Below, in pieces: positions 10,279 through 20,512 of a DNA stretch of 64,000 nucleotides. The stretch comes from Annona cherimola. Taxonomy: Eukaryota; Streptophyta; Magnoliopsida; Magnoliales; Annonaceae. Each line of letters opens with the position of its first letter. Positions within the stretch are counted from its first letter, which is position 1. Made by a program: the position numbers and the translations under genes. The notes under the pieces were generated by a model that made no database searches, had not been told where the DNA came from, and worked only from the letters and a program-made list of their open reading frames with translations. The stretch is from assembly GCA_030490835.1 (NCBI GenBank), contig CM059971.1, positions 39,914,012-39,978,011 on the forward strand, read 5' to 3'.

Positions 10279-10633
10279 ACAATCCTCCAAACTGCCCAAT
10301 TGACTAGAGCATTTGGAATACTGCTGGTTTAATCTCAAAGTTGTTGGTGTCAACAGGAGGAGGTGAAATGCTAGTCTGAACTGCATTTTGTCCCAGCGCA
10401 ATGATATCCCAAATAGGTTGGTCCAAATCATCTTGTGGTGGATGAATTGGAACCTCAACCCTTTAGTTTCCATGTTGGTCTGCATGAATATTCTCGTCCT
10501 GATTCCCAATGTGCTCCATTGTATGTCGTTGACTCCCGGCTTCCTTGCTCTTTCGACGCCTTCTCAAATAAGTTCCATCTGACTTCGGATCAAATGGAAT
10601 AACGATCTCCTTTCCGGCCCTGCCTCGCCGCAT
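10279..10633 (-). pseudogene. Athila/Tat-like gag, N-terminal fragment
   Basis: It starts at the minus-strand ATG at 10633-10631 (MRRGRAGKEIVIPFDPKSD). The segment DTNNFEIKPAVFQM is the conserved N-terminal gag motif of Athila/Tat elements, followed by SIGQFGG where the family has a QFGG block. In-frame stops occur at about 10465 and 10305. Gypsy-1 interrupts it at 10279. 10634-10773 is leader with nothing recognisable. Confidence 0.75.
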
Positions 10634-10773
10634 GCAAAAACAATTAACCCTGCAAAGACCAATTCAATTGAACTAGCTGGGAAATTTCTAAACTAAAAGA
10701 ATTTATAAAATGAACTATAGTTATAGAATTATACAAAAAAGCAATTAAACCAACAATAATTAGTTATACCAAG

Positions 10774-10791
10774 TCCCCGGCAACGGTGCCA
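10774..10791 (-). promoter_or_regulatory. primer-binding site, tRNA-Asp type
   Basis: The minus strand reads TGGCACCGTTGCCGGGGA, one mismatch from the complement of the 3' end of plant tRNA-Asp (CCGGCAACGGCGCCA). It lies six bases from the LTR end. Confidence 0.82.
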
Positions 10792-10797
10792 AAAACT

Positions 10798-12454
10798 TGA
10801 CGAGCTGCGTATAGGTTTAATTAAATTGCTCGTTTTAACACAAGTATATGTGCCGATCAAGTAATAAAGAGTGAGTTGAGCATTGTTCCCACGAGGATAT
10901 GATCTAACTAGGTTTATTAATTAGTTCAGTTGCTTTCGGTGAGTAGAAAATTGAGATTTCAATTTTAAACTAAAGTTATAAAATGCAATAAGGATAAAAG
11001 AGTTCATGGAACAACTGGAATACTAGAAAGGAGATATCGATTGGGCATGACAGATGGATAGTTCGGAATCCTTGAATCTAAACTATATCATATTGGTTCT
11101 TTTTCATTAGATTGTGCAGAGATTTACTAGTTTAAGTTCAATAGTCCTTATATATATCTTCCAACACATATAAAGTTAATTACACCCTATTCAATTGCTA
11201 TGTTCCCATGTCATTAAATAAAGTGGAATTGATAGATTCATAACTTGTTCATGACTACATAGGGTTTAATGGTATATTTCTATCCATTAAACAACTCCCC
11301 TTATCCAAGAGAAAACCTATGCCCTACACATGGATCTAGCAGAGATCTTCCCTTTCTAAGGATTAATCTTGCAATTGAATCATCTTACAAGGTAGCTAAT
11401 CTTGTAAAAAGCATTAAACAACACATGCAAGAGTAAATCCACATCACACAATCATATTGAAGTCAAATATTCATTCCCGAATCTTAAAGAACTAATACAA
11501 TATAGTTAGATATCAATTCATCCTAACTATCCATCTAATGGAAGTTTAGCTCAAATACATGGCATAAAAATCCTTTACATCGATATTGAAAGTACCCAGG
11601 AAAACAGAGAAAAAAATAAAAAGAGGAAGATGAAACTGAATCTCGAAAGTTTCCACCACCGACGTTGAATTTCCTCTTCGATCCACACTTCAAACGGGTT
11701 CTTTTCCTTCTCTGGGTGTCTATTCTGTCGGCTCTCTCTCTCGCGTGCATGACTCCCTAGGTTTCTATTTAAACTGGTCAGCCTGCGCAGCACACGTGCA
11801 GAAACCCGCACGTATGGATCCGCAGTGGCGCCTAAGAACCAACTCCCTGTGTGCTGTATAACTTAGAAACTTCATCGGGATGCCCTGCTTACTTGTGCCG
11901 TGGCGCTTAGGCGCCAACTCCCTGGAGGTTTTGTGACTTAGAACTCCTCAAAATACCTGTATGCTCATGCCATGACGCCTAGGTGCCCCAAGCTGGCACC
12001 TGGGCACCAACTCCCTGGAAGCTTCATGACCCGAAAACTCTTCTAGAATTCATCTGTATGCTAGTGAAGTGGCGCCTGGGCGCCAACTCACTAGAAGCTT
12101 CTTGCAGTGTGAGGTGTTGGATCTTTTGGCGAAGCCATGTAGGGTGGCGCCTAGGCGCCACTTGTTGGTGCCTGGGCGCCAGCCTACCTGCTTCTTCACT
12201 TTGCTTCATTCAGCCTTCAGCTCGCCTGCATGCCTGTGAATTTCTGTCTTTCCTGCAAAAATGAATGAAACTAAATAAATGAACTAAAAATGCCTAATTT
12301 ATACTAAAAATTCATAAAAACTACATAATACTCCTAAAATGCAAAGCGAGTGAAAATTTAGCTAAGTGGATGCAAACTAAACCTAATCTCTTGGACTAAC
12401 ACGCAAAAATAGTTTGAAATGGGTCATGATAACTCGCATTTTTGCGAGTTGTCA
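10798..12454 (-). repeat. Athila/Tat-like 5' LTR (1,657 bp)
   Basis: It runs TGACGAGC...GAGTTGTCA on the plus strand. On the minus strand it begins TGACAACTCGCAAAAATGCG, the well-known start of this group, with a self-complementary GCGAGTT/AACTCGC pair at the tip. 11826-12185 carries a ~75-bp repeat with palindromic GGCGCC cores. An inverted, partial relative lies at 41908-42537. Confidence 0.85.
11826..12185. repeat. ~75-bp repeat with GGCGCC-NN-GGCGCC palindromes
   Basis: Cores begin at about 11826, 11901, 11973, 11994, 12070, 12145 and 12166: spacing near 75 with a second core 21 bases after two of them. The best core is GGCGCCTAGGCGCC, a perfect 14-base palindrome at 12146-12159. Each is usually followed by AACTCCCTGG. 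Confidence 0.8.
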
Positions 12455-12787
12455 GTGATCCACGTCCCATATGGTAGTACTCCTCGTGGATTCTCCTTCT
12501 TATGTTCAAGGGCCTCCAAAAATAGTTTTGGGAAATATACTTTGACCCTATTGGCAACTTTCCACAGGATTTCAACTTCTTGTGGATTCAACTGATTTTA
12601 ACCGTCACCCTTTGGATAAATGCAATGTGCAATGAGTATCTTGAGAACCCGTAGCTTTGGGATAAGTCCGTATAATGCAAAAACTTGATCCCGGGGTGAT
12701 ACTTGTTGCTATTTGTGAGTCAATTATACATTTGTGTGAGTGATAGCCCCTCGGGAATATGTTCGTTGTCTCTTGGCACACTCAGAA
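12455..12787 (-). pseudogene. env-like ORF fragment of an older Sirevirus
   Basis: The minus-strand translation matches the central part of the env-like ORF at 2798-4410 (its 3400-3740 portion): NSNKYHPGIKFLHY, VLKILIAHCIYPKG, NPQEVEILWKVANRVKV and ENPRGVLPYGT. It has in-frame stops and a one-base shift. It is bounded by the Athila-like LTR at one end and L1 at the other, so it was the target of both. It probably belongs to the same element as the minus-strand pol at 42538-49680. Confidence 0.82.
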
Positions 12788-13891
12788 TGTAATACCCAAA
12801 CCCAAGTAGTGCTCATATAGATGCATTTGACCTATAATTATGACCATATATGATTTGATTTATTTATGAATGATTTTATGATTTAATGATATTTTACAAT
12901 TAGGGTTATGATTAAGAATGGTGATTAAAATTAATCATCGTAGCTCAATGTGAGTCAATATGACTGAAGTGGCTTAATAAGAATTGAGAAATGTTAATGT
13001 GTCATGAATAAATATTTTAATCATCATGGTTTGATTAATGGAAATTAGGAGGATAATTATGGAATTAAAGTGAGAAATGATAAAAAATTCATAACTTGAC
13101 GCCTATAATTCGGATTAAGATGAAATTTGAAAGGTAAGCACATTATTTTGTGCCCAATCTTATGGATGGATTGGATTAAGAAAATTTAGATGGGATTAGT
13201 ATGATAATTATTTATTTTCATCCTAAATCCAAAAGTTAATTTCAAATGACTATAACTCGAGATAGAAAAGTCATTTTGAGATGAAATTTGAGATGAACTA
13301 ATAAAACTATATGATGAATATTATGGAAGGGTTGGATTAAACTAATTATTATAAGAACCTACTTAATCACAAAAGGACAAAGTGATTTTGACTTTTGCTA
13401 CAAGAATTTATGAAAAAGCAAGTGGTTTAATGGCTTGAGTTAATGCTCCAATGAGGTGTCAATGGTAGTTTTTTGAGCTTGATTTTGTGAATTATCCTAA
13501 ATTATGAAATCCATGATAAATCTCATGCATTTATGCTTGAGTTAAGGGGCTAATTAGCTAGCCTCAAGGATGCTTGAAAGGTGGTACAAGTGGGGACGTC
13601 CAAGAGGGTCATGTGCTTGGATTTTTTATTTTTCATTTACCAAAGTCAAAATCTAGCTAAGCTAAATGAGAAGGGATATGTAAATGCACATAAATGGAAG
13701 TTGAATTGGTGACCAAGGAAGCCATGAGGGGCAGCCATGTGGGCATCCAAGGGTGAGGAGTTAGATAGCTCACATATGAGCTAAGATTTAAAAATATGAA
13801 AATTAGCCATTTTACTTGGATGTGATTGTGCCAAGTCATCAATGGATAAGTGGGATAAATTACCATATCCATGATGTGGCAAGTGGGTCCC
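12788..13891 (+). repeat. L1: plus-strand gypsy LTR, left part
   Basis: It begins TGTAATACCC and follows the same course as the start of solo LTR L2 (27633 on): the GATTTTATGAT...TTACAATTAGGG block and the GAATGGTGATTAAAA block. It is cut at 13892 by the tandem array and resumes at 40105 after the duplicated GTCCC. No coding region is supported; its short ORFs have no recognisable domain. Confidence 0.8.
13887..13891. other. target-site duplication of array, left copy
   Basis: GTCCC immediately before the first LTR (TGTGGCG). The identical GTCCC follows the last LTR at 40100-40104. Confidence 0.88.
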
Positions 13892-16573
13892 TGTGGCGCC
13901 TCGAACCGAGGTGTCCACATAGGCCTTACTCCGGGATCTTCTCGATTGGTAAATGTGACTCAGGATCGTTGCCCTGATTACGCGGCGGGCACTTTAATTG
14001 GATCTCGGCCAAAAAAAAATTTCATTCTTTTTCTTTCATCACATAAGCATACACTTTATTCATAATATACTCATCCATATCTTCATAAAACCATTCATAT
14101 CTTCTTTTTATTAAAATAATTCACATAAGTACAATCATGTTTTTAATATCAATGACTTCAACATGATTTAATACATTTGTCTCTTTGGACGCATACATAG
14201 AACTGCAATTAAACTTTCAGGTCATTTCTACCTGGCATCCTTTATGAGTTAGCTTCATAGCCTGTATTGTCATTTCGAAAACACATATGAGTAATAATAC
14301 TCAGTAAGCAAGCCTTTTTCTTTGGCAAGTAAATATTTTCTTTTCATTCTAATGCATTTCTCTCCATTTGGTAGGAGACACTTACCAAGTGATCAATTAC
14401 CAATGGGATAGAAACCTTTTCATGCATTTCACGAGAACGCAATGCATTCATTCATTCATGACTTTCCTTGTACCTCCAACCTGTGGGAGGACGCTGCCGG
14501 CACACAGGCCCTGCGATTTGGCAATAGTGAAGGGGGACCCTCTGATCCGCTTACTACCTCCACCAAGCCCCTTCCTTGTGCACCATATTCATACACACAT
14601 ATGCCAGCATGACATGCTTCATAAAACTTGATAAATCATTTAGAGAGTAATTTAACAAGGAGTTAGCAATCATTTCATGTAAAGCATTATAAGAATGTTC
14701 ATCCTTAAATATAATTTATAAAACATGTGAGCAAACAATTTGCAATCATTTATAAATATTTTAGAAAGCATATAGCTTGCTTACCTCCTCAGTCTGTGTC
14801 CTCCACCTTTTCCTTTCCTTTTCCTATACAAGGAAAAATGATATTTTATCTATATCATTCCATGTCTTAGATTGCTTCCCATGAGTGCTTTATAATCATT
14901 CATTACCTCATTTCGATAGAGGTTAACTTTATAAAGATACTTGGTCGTTACCTCCTTATATGAATTTTTTTATCCATAAATTCTTTAAAAATTCTATCCA
15001 TATATCCTCATAAATATATAAAAATAAATCTCATTTTTTCCCAAAAGCACGATGTTCACTGTTCATAGTTACTGCAGCAAATTACTGTAGAAGATTACTG
15101 TACCAATTCACAGTGTTTATTGTTAACCTGAGGTTACTGTTCACAGCGACAAGGGTTACTGTTCATGGGTTCCAAAAATTGACACTTTTTCCAAAAATAA
15201 AAAATACCATGATATACCTTATGCTTAGTATATCATGGGAAAATTCATACATTTCAAATTTATCATTATTAACTTGGCCAAATAAATCATTTTCTCCATA
15301 TACTAAAAATCAACATAAATTCACTTAAGCATAATCCTTAATTACAAAAAATCATTAGATTAATATATCATGATTCCAACATCACAATTATCGTAATCAT
15401 ACCTCCTAAATCATCATTTATCAAATTTGGAGCATTATTTGTAGATATCATACATGATTTTCCCGAATGCTCTATCTTCGCACCAAATTTTCGATGTTTT
15501 ACCATAATTCCAACTAAGCATTATAACTTTACTTATTTTCTCACGCTTAGGCATTATCTAAGCATGGTTTTACCCTACTTAACACCCAAAAGAAATTTGG
15601 GAAGAAATCACTTACCCGACGTGGAGATTTCCCTCTTTTTCTCACTTTTTCTCTCTCTAACTGTCTCCTCTTCTTTCTTCTCAAGGCTAACACGTGGTGG
15701 GGGTGGAAAATGCTCAAATGGAGCTGGGTTTGCTGTGCTTTGGACGTCCCTCCCTTGGCCCATATTTATGGGGCTTGATTTTTCAAAAAATTGGATTTTA
15801 CCCCCCTTGCTGGAGGTGTTAAATTACAAATGTATTTTTTTCTAATTTTTGAAGGTGCATCGAGCCTTGTGCAGCCCACACTAGGCCTACTCCCGCCCCC
15901 TATGGCAGCCCTATTTTTCAAGATTTTTTATTTATTAAAATTTATTTATTTTAAGCTAATTTAATCCTAGCCCATGATTTATGATGATGATGATTTCAGA
16001 CCATTGATTTTTGGTCAAATATCCACCCATCCCTCTGCTATGCCCCTGCAATAGCTTCTGTTCATTTATTATTTATTATTTTTTAATTATTTAATTTAAT
16101 AAAAAGTCAAATGGAATTTAATGGAAAAGATAAGTTACTTTTTGACATCAATTTGACGTTTAATCTTGACCTTTGATTTTTTATTTTCATCACATCTTAA
16201 CCCATTCATTATGTTCATCTTAAATTTTTAACCATTCATAAAAAATTTTATCGAAATCCGACGCCCGGATTGCAAATTATGAATTTTTCTTTAATTTTCC
16301 ACTAAAATCCAAAATTGGATTAAAATATAAAAAAGAATTGCTATTTTGTCCTGTAGTGATTAAATCTCATTTTTCGTCTTTTCGTGATTAAGTTAATCCA
16401 AGTGATTAACCCTTAATCACCATAGTAACTATTCACATGCACTATTCACGTGGTTTAATCCCACAATTGCATTTCTTTAACCTCTAATACATATGTTTTC
16501 ATACTCATGAATATATATTTCATTAATACATTACCTAGGGTTTTATACACGTGTCTAAGATTGGGGTTTCACA
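13892..16573 (-). repeat. array LTR A1 (2,682 bp)
   Basis: TGTGGCGCC at the left, GGGTTTCACA at the right. It holds the inverted arms GTAAGCAAGC (14304-14313) and GCTTGCTTAC (14775-14784), the hairpin/GCCGGC module near 14472-14545, and the TCCGACGCCCGGATTGCAA block near 16257-16275. No gene supported. Confidence 0.92.
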
Positions 16574-17214
16574 ATCCTCCCCTCCTAATATTGGGTTTCG
16601 TCCCGAAACCTGTCATTTTCTATTAGGCTTGTGCTGCGCAATTTTCATCTTATCATATCATCAATCATCAATCATCAATCATCTCAAGTAAAGAGGTCAG
16701 TATCCACTACTTTCTTTACATATACACATGACATATATGTGGAAACTTAATTTTATAGCAAAGAATCATCTTTGCATCAAAATATCCTCTATTCATTAAT
16801 CTTTTAAAAGTCAATTAGCCTCTTCTGACTTTTGTAAATTTCTTTTCACTACATAGTATCTACAACTAGGTCATGCCAGTGTAGACTACAATCTAGTCTT
16901 ATTTCCATAAACCATCATTTTTGTGGAGAGATAATCCTCTCGCACCTATCTTCAAATGCATCAAGATTGGAAAATAATTTCAAACAATTCATTTTCTTCC
17001 TTAATCTATGACATTTCAATTCTATATCATGATATATGATACCATCTTCTGTGGTATCACACCTTTCCTATCATCCATAATTTTTCTTTTTCCACGCCCA
17101 TTTACCAATCTTTGCTTTGATACCAATTTCTGTGGCATCAAACGTATCCTTTCATCATCCCTTATTTTCTCCTTCTCCCGCCTATTTACCAATCCTTGCT
17201 CTGATACCATCTTC
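16574..17214 (-). other. array internal domain INT1 (641 bp)
   Basis: On the minus strand: PBS, about 600 bases with no supported ORF, PPT. The PPT complement ATCCTCCCCTCC is at 16574-16585, followed by the hairpin GGTTTCGTCCCGAAACC at 16594-16610. Three PBS/LTR-edge-like motifs end at 17050, 17131 and 17215, about 82 bases apart; only the last adjoins an LTR. Confidence 0.88.
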
Positions 17215-19878
17215 TGTGGTGCCCCGAACCAAGGTGTCCACATAGGCCTTACTCCGGGATCTTGTCGATCGAAAAATGTAACTCAAGATTGTTGCCTTGA
17301 TCACGCGGCGGGTACTTTAATTGGATCTTGGCCAAAAAAAATATTTCTTTCTTCTTCTTTCATCACATAAGCATACACTTTATTCATAATAGACTTCTCC
17401 ATATCTTCATAAAACCATTCATATCATCTTTTTATCAAAATAATTCAATAAGTACAATCATGTTTTTAATGTCCATGACTTTAACATGATTATAATACAT
17501 TTATTCCTTTGGACGCATACATAGAACTGCAATTAAATTTTCAGGTCATTTCTACCTGGCATTCTTTATGAGTCAGCTCCATAGCCTGTATTGTCATTTT
17601 GAAAACACATATGAGTAATAATACTTAGTAAGCAAGCCTTTCTCTTTGGCAGGTAAACATTTTCCTTTCATTCAAATGCATTTCTCTCTATATTGGTAGG
17701 AGACACTTACCAAGCGATCAATTACCAATGGGACAGAAACCTTTTCATGCATTTCATGAGGACGCAATGCATTCATTCATTCATGACTTTCCTTGTACCT
17801 CCAACCTCTGGGAGGACGCTGCCGGCACACAGCCCTTGCTACTTGGCAATAGTGAAGGGGGACCCTCTGATCCGCTTACTACCTCCACCAAAGCCCCTTC
17901 CTTGTGCACCATGTTCATACACACATATGCCAGCATGACATGCTTCATAAAACTTGATAAATCATTTAGAGAGTAATTTAAAAAGCGGTTAGCAATCATT
18001 TCATGTAAAGAATTATAGGAATGCTCATCTTTAAATATAATTTATAAAACATGTGAGCAAACAATTTGCAATCATTTATAAATATTTTAGAAAGCATATA
18101 GCTTGCTTACCTCCTCAGTCTGTGTCCTCCTCCTTTTCCTTTCCTTTTCCTATACAAGGAAAACTGATATTTTATCTATATCATTCCATGTCTTAGATTG
18201 CTTTTTATGAGTGTTTTATAATCATTCATTACCTCATTTCTGTAGAGGTTAATTTTATAAAGATACTTGGTCATTATCTCCTTATATGGATTTTTTTTAT
18301 CCATAAATCCTTTAAAAATTCTATCCATATATCCTCATAAATATGTAAAAATAAATCTCCATTTTTCCCAAAATCACGTTGTTCACTGTTCATAGTTACT
18401 ATAGCAAGTTACTGTGGAAGATTACTATAGCAATTCACTGTTTACGTTTACTATTCACCCCGAGGTTACTATTCACAGTGATAGGGGTTACTCTTCATGA
18501 GTTCCAAAAATAAAAAATACCATGACATAGTTTATGCTTAGTATATCATGGGAAAATTTATACATTTTGAATTTATCATTATTAACTTGGCCAAATAAAT
18601 CATTTTCTCCATATACAAAAAATCAACATAAATTCACCTAAGCATAATCCTTAATTACAAAAATCATGAGATTAATATATCATGATTCCAACATCATAAT
18701 TATCATAATCATACCTCCTAAATCATCATTTATCAAATTTGGAGCATTATTTACACATATCATACATGATTTTCCCGAATGCTCTTTGCTCTAAATTTTC
18801 GATGTTTTGCCATAATTTCAACTAAGAATTATAACTTTACTTATTTTCTCATGCTTATGAATTATCTAAGCATGGTTTTACCCTACTTAACACCCAAAAG
18901 AAATTTGGGAAGAAATCACTTACCCGACATGGAGATTTTTCTCTTTTTCTCAGACTTTCTCTCTCTAACTTTCTCCTCTTCTTTCTCCTCAAGGCTAAAA
19001 CGTGGTGGGGGTGAAAAATGGTCAAATGGAGCTGGGTTTGCTGTGCTTTGGATGTCCCCCCTTGGCCCCTATTTATAGGGCTTGATTTTTCATAAAATTG
19101 GATTTTACCCCCTTACTGGAGGTGTTAAATTGCAAATGTATTTTTTCCTAATTTTCAAACATTCATGGAGCGTTGTGCAGCCCACCCTAGGCCTGCTCCC
19201 GCCCCACAATGGCAGCCCTATTTTTCAAGATTTTTTTTTTATTAAAATTTATTTATTTTAAGCTAATTTAATCCTAGCCCTTGATTTATGATGATGATGA
19301 TTTTAGCCCATTGATTTTTGGTCAAATATCCACCCACCCCCTTCCATGCCCCTGCAATAGCTTCTGTTCATTTATTATTTATTATTTTTTAATTATTTAA
19401 TTTAATAAAAAGTCAAATGGAATTTAATGAAAAAGATAAGTTACTTTTTTATCTCAATTTGACGTTTAATTTTTACCCTTGATTTGTTATTTTCATCACA
19501 TCTTAACCCATTCATCATGTTCATCGTTAATTTTTAACCATCCATAAAAAATTTCATCGAAATCCGACGCTCGGATTGCAAATTATGTATTTTTCTTTAA
19601 TTTTCCACTAAAATCTAAAATTGGATTAAAATATCAAAAAGAATTGTTATTTCGTCCTATAGTGATTAGATCTCCTTTTTCGTCTTTTTGTGATTAAGTA
19701 AATTCAAGTGAGTAACCCTTAATCACCTTGGTTACTATTCACATTACTATTCACGTGGTTTAATACCACAATTGCATTTCTTTAACCTCTAATACACATG
19801 CTTTCATACTCATGAATATATATTTCATTAATACATTACCTAGGGTTTTATACACGTGTCTAAGATTGGGGTTTCACA
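17215..19878 (-). repeat. array LTR A2 (2,664 bp)
   Basis: Left end TGTGGTGCC directly after a PBS, right end TTTCACA. Collinear with A1, with the arms near 17627 and 18101 and the ACTGTT cluster near 18370-18495. Confidence 0.92.
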
Positions 19879-20512
19879 ATCCACCCCCCTTACATTGGGT
19901 TTTGTCCCGAAACCTGTCATTTTTCATTAGGCTTCTGCTGCGCAATTTTCATCTTATTATATCATCAATCATCAATCATCTCTAATAAAGAGGTTGGTAT
20001 CCACTACTCTCTTTCCATATGCACATGACATATATGTGTAAACTTAATTTTATAGCAAAGAATCATCTTTGCATCAAAATATCCTCTATTCATTAATCTT
20101 TCAAAAGTTGATTAGCCTCTTTAGACTTTTGTAAATTCCTTTTCACTATATAGTGTCTACTACTAGGTCATGCCTGTGTAGACTACAATCTAGTCTTATT
20201 TCCATAAATCCATCATTATTGTGGAGAGATAATCCTCTCGCACCGATCTTCAAAGGCATCAAGATTGGAAAATAATTCCAAACAATTCATTTTCTTCCTT
20301 AATCTATGACATTCAAATTCTATATCATGATATATGATACCATCTTCTGTGGTATCACACCTTTTCTATCATCCATAGTTTTTCTCTTTCCATGCCCATT
20401 TACCAATCCTTGCTCTGATACCAATTTCTGTGGCATCAGACCTATCCTTTCATCATCCTTTATTTTCTCATTCTCCCGCCCGTTTACCAACCCTTGCTCT
20501 GATACCATCTTC
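19879..20512 (-). other. array internal domain INT2 (634 bp)
   Basis: Same layout as INT1: pyrimidine run after the LTR (PPT complement), GGTTTTG-TCC-CGAAACC hairpin at 19894-19910, three PBS-like repeats between about 20335 and 20512. No supported ORF. Confidence 0.88.

Larger units (their letters stand above)
10279..12454 (-). mobile_element. Athila/Tat-like Ty3/gypsy element: 5' LTR, PBS, gag start
   Basis: On the minus strand: a 1.66-kb LTR, a tRNA-Asp PBS, then a gag N-terminus cut by gypsy-1 at 10279. The PBS TGGCACCGTTGCCGGGGA and the LTR start TGACAACTCGCA are typical of the Athila/Tat/Ogre group. It is itself inserted in an env-like ORF (12455 on). Confidence 0.85.

Noticed and set aside
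15564..15845. Similar plus-strand ORFs (MVLPYLTPK...) in several array LTRs (15564, 18779, 21994, 25225, 36559)
   Set aside because: They are antisense to the element and shared only because the LTRs are copies of one another; reading frames shift between copies and no domain is recognisable.
17008..17370. ORFs spanning the array INT/LTR edges (MTFQFYIMIYDTIFCG...) at 17008, 20306, 23621, 26872, 38015
   Set aside because: The repeated FCG peptide is a translation of the triplicated PBS-like DNA repeat; it crosses the LTR boundary and shows no coding constraint.
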